Of a DNA stretch of 64,000 nt, positions 35,345-47,911 are shown piece after piece. Under the pieces are notes generated by a model. It saw nothing but the letters and a program-made list of their open reading frames with translations. It was not told the DNA's origin and did no database searches. Source of the DNA: Psococerastis gibbosa (taxonomy: Eukaryota > Arthropoda > Insecta > Psocodea > Psocidae); the NCBI GenBank assembly GCA_963971405.1, contig OZ020490.1, forward strand, positions 29,227,464-29,291,463. The letters run 5' to 3'. The position numbers and the translations under genes are program-made. Position 1 is the stretch's first letter, and each line of letters opens with the position of its first letter.

Positions 35345-36011
35345 CAAAGTAGCATCGACTCGAATGTTCCATCTCTCCTATAGGGGTATTCACTGTGTTG
35401 GGCTTGCCCTAAGAGAAAGTAGAAAACTGAGGTAAGATGGAAGAATAGAACTCCAGTTTTTCTATTAGAAAAATGATGCCATAAGAAAACCGAATTCTCT
35501 AACATTTCCACTTCACCCAACCCGTCGATTGGGTAACTGAACTGAACGAAAACTGCAATTTCTGTAGTTTATTTGCTTTTGAGTTTGCTTTGTATTTTTA
35601 TTTGATTTAAAAATGAGTTCTGAGAGAGAAATTAATAATATAAAAAAACAAGAAAAGGAAACATACGAGGCAAGGGGTGGTCTACGGCAGATGCTCATAA
35701 GACAATACCCAAAGGCAATGAAACTTTGGAGGTAAGTTAGGTTAGGTTTTTATATTTCTGTGGTTGGCGGAGGTATCCTCACGCTGAGCTACTTCTTTAT
35801 TTTCCCATTTACCTTTTTCCATTTCCTACCAAGACAATGAATACTCCTTATAACTGTACAACTCCACATATAACCATTCTATTTTTATCTACTATTACAG
35901 TTAACTGGTTTCCTACTTGTCTACCCGAGGCTTCAAGACGCTGTCACAAGCGGATCTTTTTGAAACCAATGACGGGGCAGACACGTTCAGTAAGTGTGTT
36001 GAAACACTCAC

Positions 36012-36056
36012 CATAACAGTCAACGATGTCAGCGTCAACTGAAGGAATGTCTACAC
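36012..36056 (-). CDS. ZF5 exon 2 (first copy of the acidic exon)
   Basis: A 45-nt phase-1 exon reading VDIPSVDADIVDCY, with acceptor CAG and donor GTGAGT. Both copies fit the frame, so the protein could carry either or both. Confidence 0.78.
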
Positions 36057-37274
36057 CTGAAAGTTAAAAAAATACATTGGAATTCAGTTATGATTAATAT
36101 ACATAATAGTTTCCTTATTCACTTTGTAAAACTTGCTGTCACTAATTTTGAATAAATTACTTTGTAAAGTTATACATTATATCAGGTTTTTTGGCGCGAC
36201 AACGTCTAATAAATCGATGACCGCTGGCTGGAATGCTGGGTGCATGTACGAAAAATTACGGTGGCGTTACAGTCATCAGTGACACTCATCCGTGACACGG
36301 GTCTAAAGCTTTTTGGGCAGATGCAGAAGATTTATCTCAATTTAAGTTACACCCACGTCTATGTCTATTCTTCCTCTTTCTGGCCATGCTATATTTGATG
36401 TGATAGGGCAAAGGGTTCGACCTTGGGGGGAGGAAACGTGAGGGGGTGCACAAAAATTTGCCAATTTTCATGGAAAATAGGCCTCTTTCGGCCGCGTTTT
36501 TGGGGGTATTAATATCAATTTGAAAATTTCAAACTACTTTATTATAAATAAAAAAAATAAAAAAAAATTAGTTCTTTTCCACCTTTCTTACTCTTTACAG
36601 ACATATATTCAGTTTTAATATCCGTCTCTTTATTCAGGCTCAGGTGAGTTGGTAAGCCATCCTTTTTTCGGCAAAAAACAGGTTGAAAGGGTACTTTTCC
36701 AATTACATGCATATAGTAAAAATATTCCACAGCCTACAATTTTCAACCGACATGTATTGTTAATGACTCATTAGAAGCAGTATGAATTAAGGTTTCATAC
36801 GAGTATAAATACATAGTTTCAAAATCACCCCTTCACCCCTTTAACACAAAATTAGTAAAAAAAAATAATTCATTTCCAGCAATCCCTTTGAATTGCATGG
36901 GCGGGTCTAAAGCAATTTTTTGGGCTGATGTAGAAGGCCCATCTTAATTTAAATAATACTCGTGTCTTCGTCTATTCTTCCTCTTTCAGGCCATACTATA
37001 TTTGTGTGATCAAGCAAGGGGCTTGGCTTTGGGGGTGTGAAACGTCAGGGGGTGAGCACGATTTTCAACAAAAATAGGCCTCTTTCGGCCGCGTTATTAT
37101 CTATTTAAGGAATTCAAACTACGTAAGGGCTTTTCTATAGTTCTTTCTCTTCCCAGCCATATATTATTTAAGTAAGATTTAGTAATTTAGGCGTTGTCAC
37201 GTTAAACTATCGTCTGTAAACCGACTTTAACGGTTTGTCATGCTAACCGAAATTAAAGGATATGGGAAAAAACT

Positions 37275-37346
37275 GGGCTTGGCGGGATTCGAACCCACGA
37301 TCTACGCCTAACCTGGGCGTCATCTTAGCCGCTGAACCACAAGCCC
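37275..37346 (-). repeat. tRNA-derived SINE head, minus strand
   Basis: Acceptor GGGCTTG/CAAGCCC, anticodon stem ACGCC/GGCGT with loop CAGGTTA, B box GGTTCGAATCC. Together with the plus copy at 37675 it forms a head-to-head arrangement around a shared body. Confidence 0.75.
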
Positions 37347-37674
37347 CGACAAGTTCAGTGAATGCCAAATCCTCTACTTATGCTCTAATTGACATGATTC
37401 GTGTTACTAGACAGGTTAGCTCAACTACTCAACTATCTAACCGATCAGGTCTGTGAGCTTACTTAATTGCATAAAGGCAATGCTTTATTCAATATATTGT
37501 AGTATTACATGGTATATATAACAATGACATTAAGTTAACTTTGGTTAAAGAGGTAACCACCTCGTTATAACCGAAATTAGAGGATATGGAAAAAAGTTGA
37601 GCTAACCTGTCTAGCAACACAAATCATGTCAATTAGAGCATAAGTAGAGGATTTGGCATTTACTGGACTTGTCG

Positions 37675-37746
37675 GGGCTTGTGGTCCAGCGGCTAAGACG
37701 ACACCCCGGTTAGGCGTAGATCGTGGGTTCGAAACCCGCCAAGCCC
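37675..37746 (+). repeat. tRNA-derived SINE head
   Basis: Acceptor GGGCTTG/CAAGCCC; the anticodon stem has one change (ACACC/GGCGT) and the T arm reads GGTTCGAAACC. Its 3' body is split by the Tc1 element at 37918. Confidence 0.75.
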
Positions 37747-37917
37747 AGTTTTTTTCATATCCTCTAATTTTGGTAATAACGAGGAGGTTACCTCTTCAAC
37801 CAATGTTAATTTAATGTCAGTGTTTAATATACCATATAATACTACAATAGGCCTATATTGAATAAACCATTACCTTTATGCAATTAAGTCAGCTCACAGA
37901 CCTGTTCGGTTAGATAC

Positions 37918-39326
37918 TACCCAGATTCAAAAAGGTTGGACCACCTCAATTCACAATGCATTTTAATTTTTATCTCTGTTAATACAAATTGTAGGTCGCT
38001 GAGTTTACTCTGGAAATTAGCCAGATACTCCTTTAATGACATTTGATCAATTCAATTTAGATCCGTTAGTTTTTCATCGATTCCTCGATACTTTCGAGAG
38101 AAGGTGCATAATTAATCGAATCAAAAATCTTTGACCACTTAGCGTTATTCTTTCCGTGTACATCCAGGCAAGCTTGGAAAAAATGCACATTGCTTACATG
38201 CAGTGTGTAGACATATTTTCAAAACATCAGACACGTTATTTTCCCCCATCTGCATTTAATCATTGGGGAATGGCAAGAGGATCTGCTGTAGCGAAGAGCG
38301 TTCAGAAATTGCTAATTTTCCATCATCAAGCAAGAAAAAGTGAGAAAGAGATAAAGAGAATCCTCCAATTATCAAAGTCTACCGTCCACAATATTTTTGG
38401 TACGCTGTGCAAACGCCAAGACCACTGCTCCGGGGGAAAGCGACGAGGTGGCCACGCAAGACGACAAGCCGCCAGGACAGGGAATTCGTAAAAATCATTA
38501 AAGCCGAACGCATAACTGCTCTAGAGAGGGTGAATTGGACTGGAAAAAGATAATTTGTAGCGATGAGGCCCGATTTCAACTAACTTTGGATTCTGCTGGA
38601 TCTAAGCGCGTAGTACGAATATCTGGCGAGACAATCAAGCCCCACTGTATCAAGAAAACCGTGAAGTTTGGGTGTATGAGTGCATCAGGTGTATTTCATT
38701 TGGTTGGGGGTACCGTTTTTGGGTAGACGTACATTACGATTTTGGAGGACAGTTTGAAGCCTTCCTTTACAAAGATGGTGTCGAATGGGAATTTTATATT
38801 TCAGCAAGACCGCGCAACTTGCCATACCGGCCGAATCGCTAAGGCACGGTTTCAAAATAATGGTATTAAACCTCTTCTTTGGCCTTCAAGCAGTCCTGGC
38901 CTTTCCCCAATCGAAAATATTTGGGAAAAAATTAAGAAGTTGAGAACCACTCTTGTACGGACAAAGGACGAACTGAGGACCATTTTATTAGAAATTTGGG
39001 ATTCGTTCACTGCAGATGATTGTGTCGCTCTTGTATCTTCCATGCCCGTCGCATTAAGGCAGTTATTAATGCAAAAGGCACTATAACAAAATATTGAAAA
39101 CGTAGTGGTCCAGGTTTTTTGAATTGATGATTTCAGCATATGTTTGAGCAAAGCTGTCTTGTCAGATAGGTTTTAAACCTAATAAGAAGAATTTTTTCTG
39201 ATTTGATTGAGGAATAGTTAGGCTACGTTCTATATTAAAATAATTGATTTACTATTCGAATTGACAGAGATAGAAACTGAAATGCATCGTGAATAAGGGT
39301 GGTCCAACCTTTTTGAATCTGGGTTG
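37918..39326 (+). mobile_element. Tc1-type (DD34E) transposon, 1409 bp, inactive
   Basis: The ends CTACCCAGATTCAAAAAGG and CCTTTTTGAATCTGGGTTG are inverted repeats of about 29 bp with one mismatch near the tip. TA duplications flank it (37916-37917, 39327-39328). It interrupts the tRNA-SINE body between TTAGATA and GTTGAG, a junction seen intact at 25330. The transposase inside is broken. Confidence 0.92.
38156..39086 (+). pseudogene. Tc1 transposase, frameshifted and with one stop codon
   Basis: The N-terminal helix-turn-helix part runs to about 38480 (KSEKEIKRILQLSKSTVHNIF), then the frame shifts. From 38535 the catalytic core reads KKIICSDEARFQL (first Asp), FIFQQDRATCHT (second Asp) and SPIENIWEKIKK (Glu). 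Exactly 34 residues separate the second Asp and the Glu, which defines DD34E Tc1. A TAG at 38724-38726 interrupts the core. The protein cannot be made intact. Confidence 0.9.
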
Positions 39327-39388
39327 TAGTTGAGTAGTTGAGCTAACCTGTCTAGCAACACGAATCATGTCAATTAGAGCATACGTAG

Positions 39389-39445
39389 AGGCTAAGACGA
39401 CGCACCGGTTGGGCGTAGATCGTGGGTTCGAATCCCGCCAAGCCC
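39389..39445 (+). repeat. Partial tRNA-derived SINE head
   Basis: It lacks the 5' acceptor and A box; GGCTAAGACGACGCACCGG to CCCGCCAAGCCC remains, followed by the usual TTTTTTCCATATCCTC body to about 39545. Confidence 0.7.
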
Positions 39446-39804
39446 AGTTTTTTCCATATCCTCTAATTTCGGTTATAACGAGGTGGTTACCTCTTTAACC
39501 AAAGTTAATTTAATGTCAGTGTTACATATACCATACAATACAATATATTGTCTGTTATTCTTACTAATCACCATGTATGTTTTTATTTAGTAAATTACCC
39601 CACATCGGTGTGGTATGGTGAGTTGCTGGGCACCCAGGTCAATATCTGATTATTAATACTAGACATTACAGGTTACAACTAATTAGAGATTTCACCTACA
39701 TATTGAGACGTCGTCGGGTAGTAGAGGCAACACATAGCTAACCCGTTGTTAAAAGCCGATATTATACGCATATCCAGCTGATTCCTGTAAGTAATATGCA
39801 TTAC

Positions 39805-39841
39805 CTGGCTCTTCCTTTATTGCAACATTTCTAATATCCAT
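39805..39841 (-). CDS. ZF5 exon 1 (start exon)
   Basis: A 37-nt start exon reading MDIRNVAIKEEP, with a GTAATG donor in phase 1. IKEE is a classic SUMO-consensus core. It could instead belong to the relic at 40.9 kb, but only ZF5 lies downstream on this strand. Confidence 0.75.
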
Positions 39842-39974
39842 TGCATAAATGTATACTTCTAAATTAAGCTAAATAGCTAATTAATGTTTTTTCATTTTCA
39901 ATATTTTGTTGGTAAATAAGTCCACCATTTTTGCAAGTTGCCAACTAATCAAATCGGTATAAAAATAAAATAAG

Positions 39975-40030
39975 ATACTTTCGCGCTAAATTAGTATGTT
40001 GGCGACTTTTTTGAACGGAACTCTTATATT
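39975..40030 (-). promoter_or_regulatory. ZF5 promoter motif (E2F-like)
   Basis: TTTCGCGCTAAATTAG and GTTGGCGACTTTTTTGAACG, about 135-190 bp upstream of the ATG. Same order and spacing as the blocks at ZF1, ZF3 and ZF4. Confidence 0.5.
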
Positions 40031-40149
40031 ACAGTATTACACGTCTTCTCTTTACTAAGCTTAAGTAATTTTCCTACAGATTTAAAAATAACAATTGGCT
40101 AGTCACCGCTAGTGGGTCTTCTCGACGATATTAATTGATTCCGTGTTAA

Positions 40150-40600
40150 CAGCCTGATAATGGGAGTAGCACCCACTTGCCGGCCCCTATTTAGAGAATT
40201 TGGTATACTAACTCTACCAGCTCTATATATCTTGGAGACATTAGTGCATTTGCGGAAAACACTGCCCCCCCCCCCCAGATCAGGTGATACCCATACCTAT
40301 GGGACCAGAAATAGGGACTGCTTCCTCCGGGAGAGCAGTCGTCTTACGGCTACCCTTAGGTCTCCTAGGGAGATGGGGATCCGGTTGTTTGACATACTAC
40401 CCCAGGAGATTAAGACACTGGATGAGGTAAAGGTTTTTTCAGGGGCCGTCCGTCGGCTACTGTTGGAACAAGTTCCCTACTCGGTTAGGGAATTTTTGAC
40501 GAACCCGATATATACGAATACGGTAATTGTGTTCTTTATTTATTTACTATTATTTTGTTTTAGACGACAGAAATTGATGACGACGCCCAGAAGCTAGCCC
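40150..40600 (+). pseudogene. LINE C-terminal tail, 5'-truncated
   Basis: The reading CRPLFREFGILTLPALYILE, then THTYGTRNRDCF, then GIRLFDILPQEIK and YSVREFL, follows the order of the segment after the reverse transcriptase in many animal non-LTR elements. Upstream coding is missing, as is usual for 5'-truncated insertions. Confidence 0.8.
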
Positions 40601-40959
40601 TAGCTAGCTTGAAAATGGCATGAATATAACTGATATAAACCCCTGAAACATTGCCACTTCCCCTGACAACTGGTTCCTAATATTCGATGACTAATGTTTA
40701 TTAACTCAACAATCAATGTAGGTAGAGCTAAACCTTTGTTTAATAAATTGATGAATAATAGGCCTATCCAATATCTGTGCTGATAAGATTTGGTTTATCT
40801 GATGGGAAACATTATCCGTACACTGCGAAGGGTTCTCTCCTGTGTATGACTATGATTACGTATATAAATATTAATTATATAAATTAATCTGGCGCATACT
40901 GTATATTCTTACATATTTCAGTGAATGCTTGATCTACTGTAAGTCTGCGTGTATGCATT

Positions 40960-41413
40960 TGCAAGGATAATAGTTAGTCAAGTGTTTTGAGTATATTTCA
41001 CACTTGAAAGGTTACCCTCACGTACGCGTTCTTAGATGCACCAACGCAGGTATTACCTACAGAGACGACGGAAGAGGTTATTCGGAAACATTCATTGAAT
41101 TGTTTGTATTCGAATATTTAAAAAAAAAAAAAAAACCGTTGCTAGCGAAGCATTTTGCGCGAACACTACACTAGTAAAGATTCTCTTATGTATGTGTCAT
41201 TATATATGTCTCTTAAGCTCATTGCTAAGTAAGTTGACCCCAGTGAACTAGTACTGCGGTGAGATATCTGATCTTGTTCTGGTGCAGGCTCGTTATCTTC
41301 ATTTGAGTTCCGTGCCGTATAAGTTGACCACACTGCATTTGTACAGTCGTGAGACATCCAGTCTTATTCTGGCGCAGGCTCCTCCTCTTCCAACTTAACT
41401 TCAAATTTAAATA
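40960..41413 (-). pseudogene. Relic of a C2H2 zinc-finger exon
   Basis: It keeps an acceptor (TTTCAG) and the opening FKFEVKLEEEEPAPE, then a stop (TAA) in place of Gln before DW. A duplicated segment reads EPAPEQDQISH. Finger remnants follow (GAAGCATTTTGCGCG, AGTGTTTTGAGTATATTTC), interrupted by a SINE family 3 end at 41045-41135. No working protein is possible. Confidence 0.8.
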
Positions 41414-42780
41414 CTGAAAGTAAAATAACGCTGCACTTCAGAAATCAACAATAATATAATCTATAATGGCACATAGCCAATACACTTCTTTATTAATCTT
41501 TCTTCTCAATGATGTATATCTTCTCTGGCCTGCCTATGATTTGTGTTTTTGGCTTCCTTCCTTTGTCCTATTAACTCCAATTCGTCTTCTGTAATCCATA
41601 ACATGTCAATTATGTGGGCTGCCATTAACACCAATCTGCCACAGTTTTTTTGACTTGAATAGTTAAAAATAACTGACACTGAGCATATAAAGTAGAAGTT
41701 CCAAAACTGTGGCCAATTGGTGCTAGTGATAGCCACATACTGTAAATCAAAATGTAGAAGAAAATGTCTTCTCCTTTATCACACCTAACTTGTAGTTCTA
41801 CTATCAATATTTCCTGGGTAAAAAAATGGATTTAGCTAAAAAAAACTGAGGGCGGGGGTGTCCAATTGCCTCTTACGAACGGGGTAGAAAGAATGAATAC
41901 TGTATTTACTTTCCATATGGGCAAATTTTGTGCCTTCCGGCCCACTCTTACAACTAACCCAACGGGGCACAAACAACAATAATATCCGGTAACATTTTAC
42001 GCATTTGAAACCCATTTTATTGCCAATAATAGTTGCACAATTTTCAGTTGCAATTAATTTTCATGGAATAATACTAAATAAAAATAAAATGAATAATAGC
42101 ACAAGATGGAAAATCATGCCAAAAGAATCTCCAGCAGACTCCACCTGACCTGATTTGAACAAATAGTCGAAAACAATCGAGTCTGATTATTAACGCTAGT
42201 TTAGAGTATGCTGATTATTTGGTGACTGCGAGACACGGTGCGTCTACGAAACAAGAAGTTGACAGAGTTTGAAATGAAATGTGGTGTCATAATTAATTAC
42301 CTTCATGGCCAAGTGGATATGACACATGATTAGACGTGAGGGAATCCTTAACCCCTTAATAGTCAGGGGCCGACCAATGGGGGCATGGGTGGTAGACCTC
42401 AAGCAAGATATCAGATGCGAAACCTAATTGGAACTCAAGAGAAAGGCTCAGGTCAGAGAAGAATCGAGAAAGATATGGAAAGATTGTGACTAGAGAAGAG
42501 AATGAAATTAATGCTTTGCGTAAGTAACTGCTTACAAACAGAAGAAACAGGAGGAAAGCATCTTCCGTGAGATATTAAAGAAAATCATTAGATGGAAAAT
42601 AGTTCGACTTATCAATTGGGCATTCATTCATTGTAAGTTCAAGCCACCCCCACCCAATAGAAAAAAAAAACAATTTAAATCATACAAGGGATCTCTTTTA
42701 GCTGAAAGCCCGTATTTTGTATGAACCATTAACGAGAACAGTATAAAACAATATGAGCAGACAATAGGGGTCTTCACAGT
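41414..42780. other. Unassigned DNA
   Basis: I find no supported gene. Short frames at 41506-41807 match nothing I know. The 42300-42340 stretch (CTTCATGGCCAAGTGGATAT) looks like a pol III A box but has no B box. Confidence 0.4.
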
Positions 42781-45000
42781 GTCTGTGTTACCGAGTTATC
42801 CCTAGTTAACACACTGTGAGGAAATATTTTGTGCTTCGCGTATTTCCTTTTTGGGGTCTCCTGTTGTACTTAATGTACTGTCTGGAGGCTTCAAATTGGT
42901 ATTTTGTGTAATTAAATATTTCTTTACAATATTTGAATTTGGCGGTACTACGGCGTAATTGCGGTCAGCGCTCTGGCGGAAGAAGGGGGAATCAAACAAC
43001 TGGACTTCTTGGTTCTTGCTGCAACTCGGAAGGATTTTTATTCGGATTCAAATTTTATTAAATCAAGGCAATTAATGCATTTATTTCCTTTTTCCTTCGC
43101 ATAACATCCCACAACAGTGGTGAGTAAAACTTTTAATATTACGAACATTAAATTTAGTAATAATTTATCCATAATATTCCTCATTATAAATAGGCTACTC
43201 CCCGTATTCTCCGACGCAGACAAGTTCTCCACTTGAAAATTTTGTAGACTGTATTTTTCCCCTTTTTAATATTAAATTGTCCTTTTATAGCTTTTAAACA
43301 TTAATTCTTCATTTATTTTTAACCATTTTAGGGTGCTTATGTACGGTGCTTAGGCACGGTGTTTGTGCAAGGTGTTGGTGCCGTTGGTCTACCTACCTGC
43401 CGCAATAGGTCATCTCCAAGGACCTTCCTCCTTTATGATGCGAGTCTGCTGTCCCATGTACCTTACCGGCCAGTAGAGGTACGAGGTAGAGCTTCCACGC
43501 CCGATGGGGTGAAAGGCGGAAGGGCCATCGCCATGGAGCGTCGGCCCACATAAGAAGGTACATGTGTCAGCTTCCAATTATTCCCCCCCCCCCATAGACT
43601 TTAGGGTATACCCCGCCTCCCTCTTCACACTCTATTTCATTACTGTTTCAGTGAACTTATTGTAGAGTGTTTGTTCGGGATATCCGGTATATACGGTATC
43701 CTATGTTGGTTCTGTCACCAGCGTGCTGGTATAGCCTATCGTGGCACTTAAAATTCAAGATTATTATTCATTCTCAATTAACATAACATTTTACTACTCT
43801 TTTAACGGCAGAGTATGCACTTGTTGCTACCCTTGCTCGTGCTTTAAAGTATTATATTTGTATAGAAATATTCAGTATACAGGATAACCCCGAATTTCTA
43901 TTCCGGGTTATCTTGTTCTTTAACTCTGAATGACGCGCTTTCCCCACCTTCTAGCAGCGAGCTATCCATTACGTTTTGTATGGTGCTCGCCGCTGAAGGG
44001 TGGTGGGAATTGTGTCCATTATCACTGTTTATATCATTATAGTGTATACAGTATTTACTGTTGCACTTATACTCTGTACTACAATATTATTTGTATACTT
44101 TTACTTGTACTTTTGCCATGTGTGGTTCTCTTCTTGGGTGTTTTCAGGTGCTGCGGTGGTGGAGGTACAATACTCGATGTCAAGTCTCCTCAACTTTCGT
44201 CCATCTTTTGTTCCGAGAGTCCCCGCCATTGCACTGCCTGAGGACATCCAGGAGGAGCTGAGACGATGCGGAGGTGGCTACTTATGCGCGGCTACTGGAG
44301 GAAGCAGCTGAGGATAAGTAGCCTACTCATTTTATATCTTATATTTCTGATACTGTACTGATTACTGTATACTGTTCATTAACAGCCCCTTAATATGCAT
44401 TTATTGATTTTTCTTTACCTGTCCTGTGGAAGGAGCCTAATCATTCCTCAACTACACCAGCTCGACTGGTAATAAGTCATAATAATTTAGCATTTCCATA
44501 TTTCCTATATTTTGTCTACCGTATGTATCCTTTTTTCTTTAATTTAATAGTGGTTTATCCACACGGCGCCCAACCCTGAGTTTTGTTTCCCTTTGTTTTC
44601 CGATTATCTGAGCTTGTTCCCTGTTTATTCCTTTTATTTCTACTCTAGCCCTGACCAATGACTGGGGTAGTTGAGGAATGATTTGGCGAGAGTTAGCCCT
44701 CTGTCAACACGTGGAACCCGATAACCAAGCTAACCAGCGTGTTATCCTAAACGCACTTTTGACTGTGTTATTTAGCTGGCGCTGCAATCGACAGGGGTTT
44801 GTCTATTATAATTATAGTATTAGTTTATGTCGGTTGATTTGTTTTATGTCACAAAATAATCACCCGGTAACCAAAATGAACAAAAAATATTAAAAAAACG
44901 TGGCACTAGAATAAAGTTCTGCTACTTTCATTAAAACACTGCCACTAACGTCATGCCTTCTGCCACGTTCTTTCCTTTGTTAAATACTTCGATGTAGCAT
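42780..45000. other. Unassigned, possibly retroelement-derived
   Basis: The frame ending at 44311 follows a TTTTCAG at 44150. It reads VEVQYSMSSLLNFRPSFVP and then ALPEDIQEELRR, a pattern loosely like the N-terminal part of some non-LTR element ORFs. A short inverted pair (AATCATTCCTCAACTAC at about 44440 and its inverse at about 44667) flanks about 200 bp. Neither is enough for a firm call. Confidence 0.3.
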
Positions 45001-45300
45001 AATACCTCACCCAGAGGTCCACTCACGATTGTGTGTTAACTTGGATAACGCTTCTAACTCGATAACACCGACATTGTGAAGATTGGCTTTCTCCTTCAAG
45101 GAATTCACTACATGAGAAGGGGCATTTGCTCCCACTAATGATATTTTTTACAATTTTTAGTGTCACCTGCCTCGTCTCCTGTGACCAGCCATTGAAAAGA
45201 CGTAGCAGGCGACCCCAGGATTCAAAAAATATTTTTGGCGGCCTCAAATGCTCCAACTCCCCTTTGCATAGACAGACACTTATTTATGACATATTTCACA

Positions 45301-46280
45301 TTAGAAGCCCATCTCTCCAGAATGTTTCTTTGCTGTGTGATTCCCTAAATCGCGCTTACTGATGAAACATTCAGAACACACTTTACACTGGAAAGGTTTC
45401 TCCCCAGTATGTATCCTAACATGAACCTTTAGGCCGCTTCCTTGGGCGAAACATTTGGCACAAAACTGACACTTGAAAGGCTTCTCCCCCGTGTGTACCC
45501 GCATATGAGCCTTTAAGTTGGTCCTCGATGTGAAACCATGTGAACAAATCTGACAATGGAAAGGCATTTCCCCTGTATGGGTAACTGCATGCTGCCGTAA
45601 GTTACTATCCGTAATAAAACATTTGGAGCATACTTTACACTGGAAAGGTCTCTCGCCCGTATGTTTTCTTGAATGCCTCTGCAGGTCAAAATTTTTAGTG
45701 AAGGATTTCGAGCATACCTCGCATTGGTAAGGTTTCTCCCCTGTATGACTTCTAGTATGAATTAATAAGCTACCACTCATAGAGAAGGATTTTGAACAAA
45801 ATTTACATTGGAAAGGTTTCTCCCCTGTATGCACCCTCAAATGTCCCTCTAACCTCCATTTAGTAGGAAAACTGTGACAACAAATTTCACACTGGTGCGG
45901 CTTCTCCCCTCTATGGACTAATGCATGCTTCTGTAAGTTTTCATTGGTTGCGAAACTTTTCGAGCATACTTCACACTGGGAACGTTCCTCTCCTGTATGT
46001 TTTCTTGTATGATTCTGTAAGTTAGCCTTGGTAGCGAAGCATTTGGAGCATATATTGCACTGGAAAGGTTTCTCCCCCGTGTGTGTTCTTGTATGTACTT
46101 TCAAATTATGGCTGTTGGCGAAACTTTTAGAGCAGAAGTCACACTGGTGCATTTTCAACTTTATTTGTTTTGGTGTCCGTGGCGGGTGCGTCGTATCATT
46201 AGACATGCAGTCTTGTTCTGGTGCCCCGTCTTCGTCTTCCCACTCTACGTCTACGTCAATAATTGGTTCCTCATTAACTC
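45301..46280 (-). CDS. ZF6 terminal exon: 10-finger C2H2 protein
   Basis: Spliced to 47201-47251, 47912-47998, 48524-48610 and 49844-49871 it gives an acidic N-terminus of about 120 residues ahead of the fingers. The exon opens [19 protein letters not shown] and keeps APEQD. Ten C2H2 fingers follow; the last has an extra residue (GNHTAKKH), as in ZF4, and finger 9 ([13 protein letters not shown]) is shared with ZF4. The two genes form a subgroup. It has the longest set of N-terminal exons of the cluster. Confidence 0.92.
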
Positions 46281-47200
46281 CTGAAAGTTAATCAAGCCAG
46301 TTTTTTAAGAACCATCTTCAGTAGGTTGCGATTTTTACAGCATTACAAATTTTCGCGATGTTTTTTAACTAAAACATTTTATGGGAAAAATGTGATATGC
46401 AGCGCACCATCCACTTTGTCGGGAGACCGGTTAGTGTTGAGGTTCATGCACTAAATATAGGTGTTGGTTGTCAACAGAATATCCGTGTGTATTGTTTAGT
46501 ATTCTCGTTCTTTATAATCTATTTTCTTCATTAAAATTTACAATTTTTTGAAACCATCTTCCGTCCAAAACATTACATATATGCATTACGTACATGCAGT
46601 ATGTACGTACACATACGGATGTTTATGTATTCCATAGATATTATCCAATGTTGATGAAACTTGATCGAGCTCGTTAACCAGCTAGATCCGCCTTTTGTTT
46701 CATGATGGCGGTCGACCAAAATCTTAACAAAATTCGTACCTTAGTTAATATTGATCGCTAATGTGACTTATCCACAATGTGACTGCATTATTTTCTACGA
46801 TAATCGTAATCAACACTTTTCACAACCATTCAACGATTTCAAGACATCCAGTCAAAATAAAAATAATGTGTTACTTGGGGACTTTCCGACGAACCGACAT
46901 TATCCAGCCACTAAGTATAGGTGGAACATATCTCTAACTGGCACTCAACTCTGAAATCTGTGTGCGATTTATTATCACATTTCCAATAACTTATTCATTA
47001 TTATTAATTTTCTCATTATATTATTAATTTCTTGCTGTGGCTTTGCTCTAGGTTGGAGGGGCCTGTAAGTGTTTCAGAGAAAATGAAAATGCAGATCCTA
47101 CAAGGAAAAGAAGACTGCCGACAGATACGGAGAGAGATCTAAAGAATAATTTATTGCAAATATTCCAGAACTCGTCCTTTCAAATAAACAAGCTACTTAC

Positions 47201-47251
47201 CATCATCGTCAAACAGCTCTTCTTTAACTCTGAATTCAACTGTGTTCAAAC
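47201..47251 (-). CDS. ZF6 exon 4
   Basis: A 51-nt phase-1 exon reading LNTVEFRVKEELFDDD, with acceptor TTGCAG and donor GTAAGTAG. VKEE is a SUMO-consensus core. Confidence 0.8.
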
Positions 47252-47911
47252 CTGCAACACAAAGTTAAATATTTTACTGGGAACTCGGAACTGAGCTCTA
47301 AGTCCATCTAACTGGAAAGTCGGGGCCCGGGTGAAGTAACCTGTTTTCCTCCCGGTACATACGACATTTATATACATCGTACATTTTGAGCTTTTCAGAT
47401 TTCGGCTGACTATTACCCGAACTTGGTCAAGTCCAACGAAAATGAAACAGAATAGATTTCGCCTAGCCATATGTATTGCCGATAACAGAAAAACAAGGGG
47501 GAAATTTCAAATGAAATGTGACCAAGTTGTGGGGTTGCAAAAAAAAGGAAAACAAAGGAAAAATTCAACAAGTTCTACGCATTTGACCTACGGGAATCTA
47601 TGGCATGCCTGAGTACGGTACCATTCTCAAGAGCTTCATTACGCTGGGTCACAGCTGCGGAATCGTTGATTGACGGATCTTGCCAGCCTGTTTAAGTCAC
47701 ACTAACGCCTGCTGCATTGTGTCAATGGCATGTCCCAACTTGTCTATTGCCGCTAGTAGCCGGTGAGGGTTGACATTGTGCATGTGGGCTAATTAACCCG
47801 GTTTCGAAATATCAATAACGCCGTTCAATCGGCCACTAACAAGTAGGCATGTCCATAAAAAGCCTTTCGAGGTATAGTAGTATACTATACCACAGTGCGC
47901 AATTCGCTTAC

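Noticed and set aside
42300..42345. SINE head by A-box similarity
   Set aside because: No B box within the expected distance and no second copy.
43930..44311. Overlapping plus-strand frames as a cysteine-rich protein
   Set aside because: Three frames of one T-rich stretch. Only the last about 55 codons look protein-like, and they resemble retroelement sequence only weakly.
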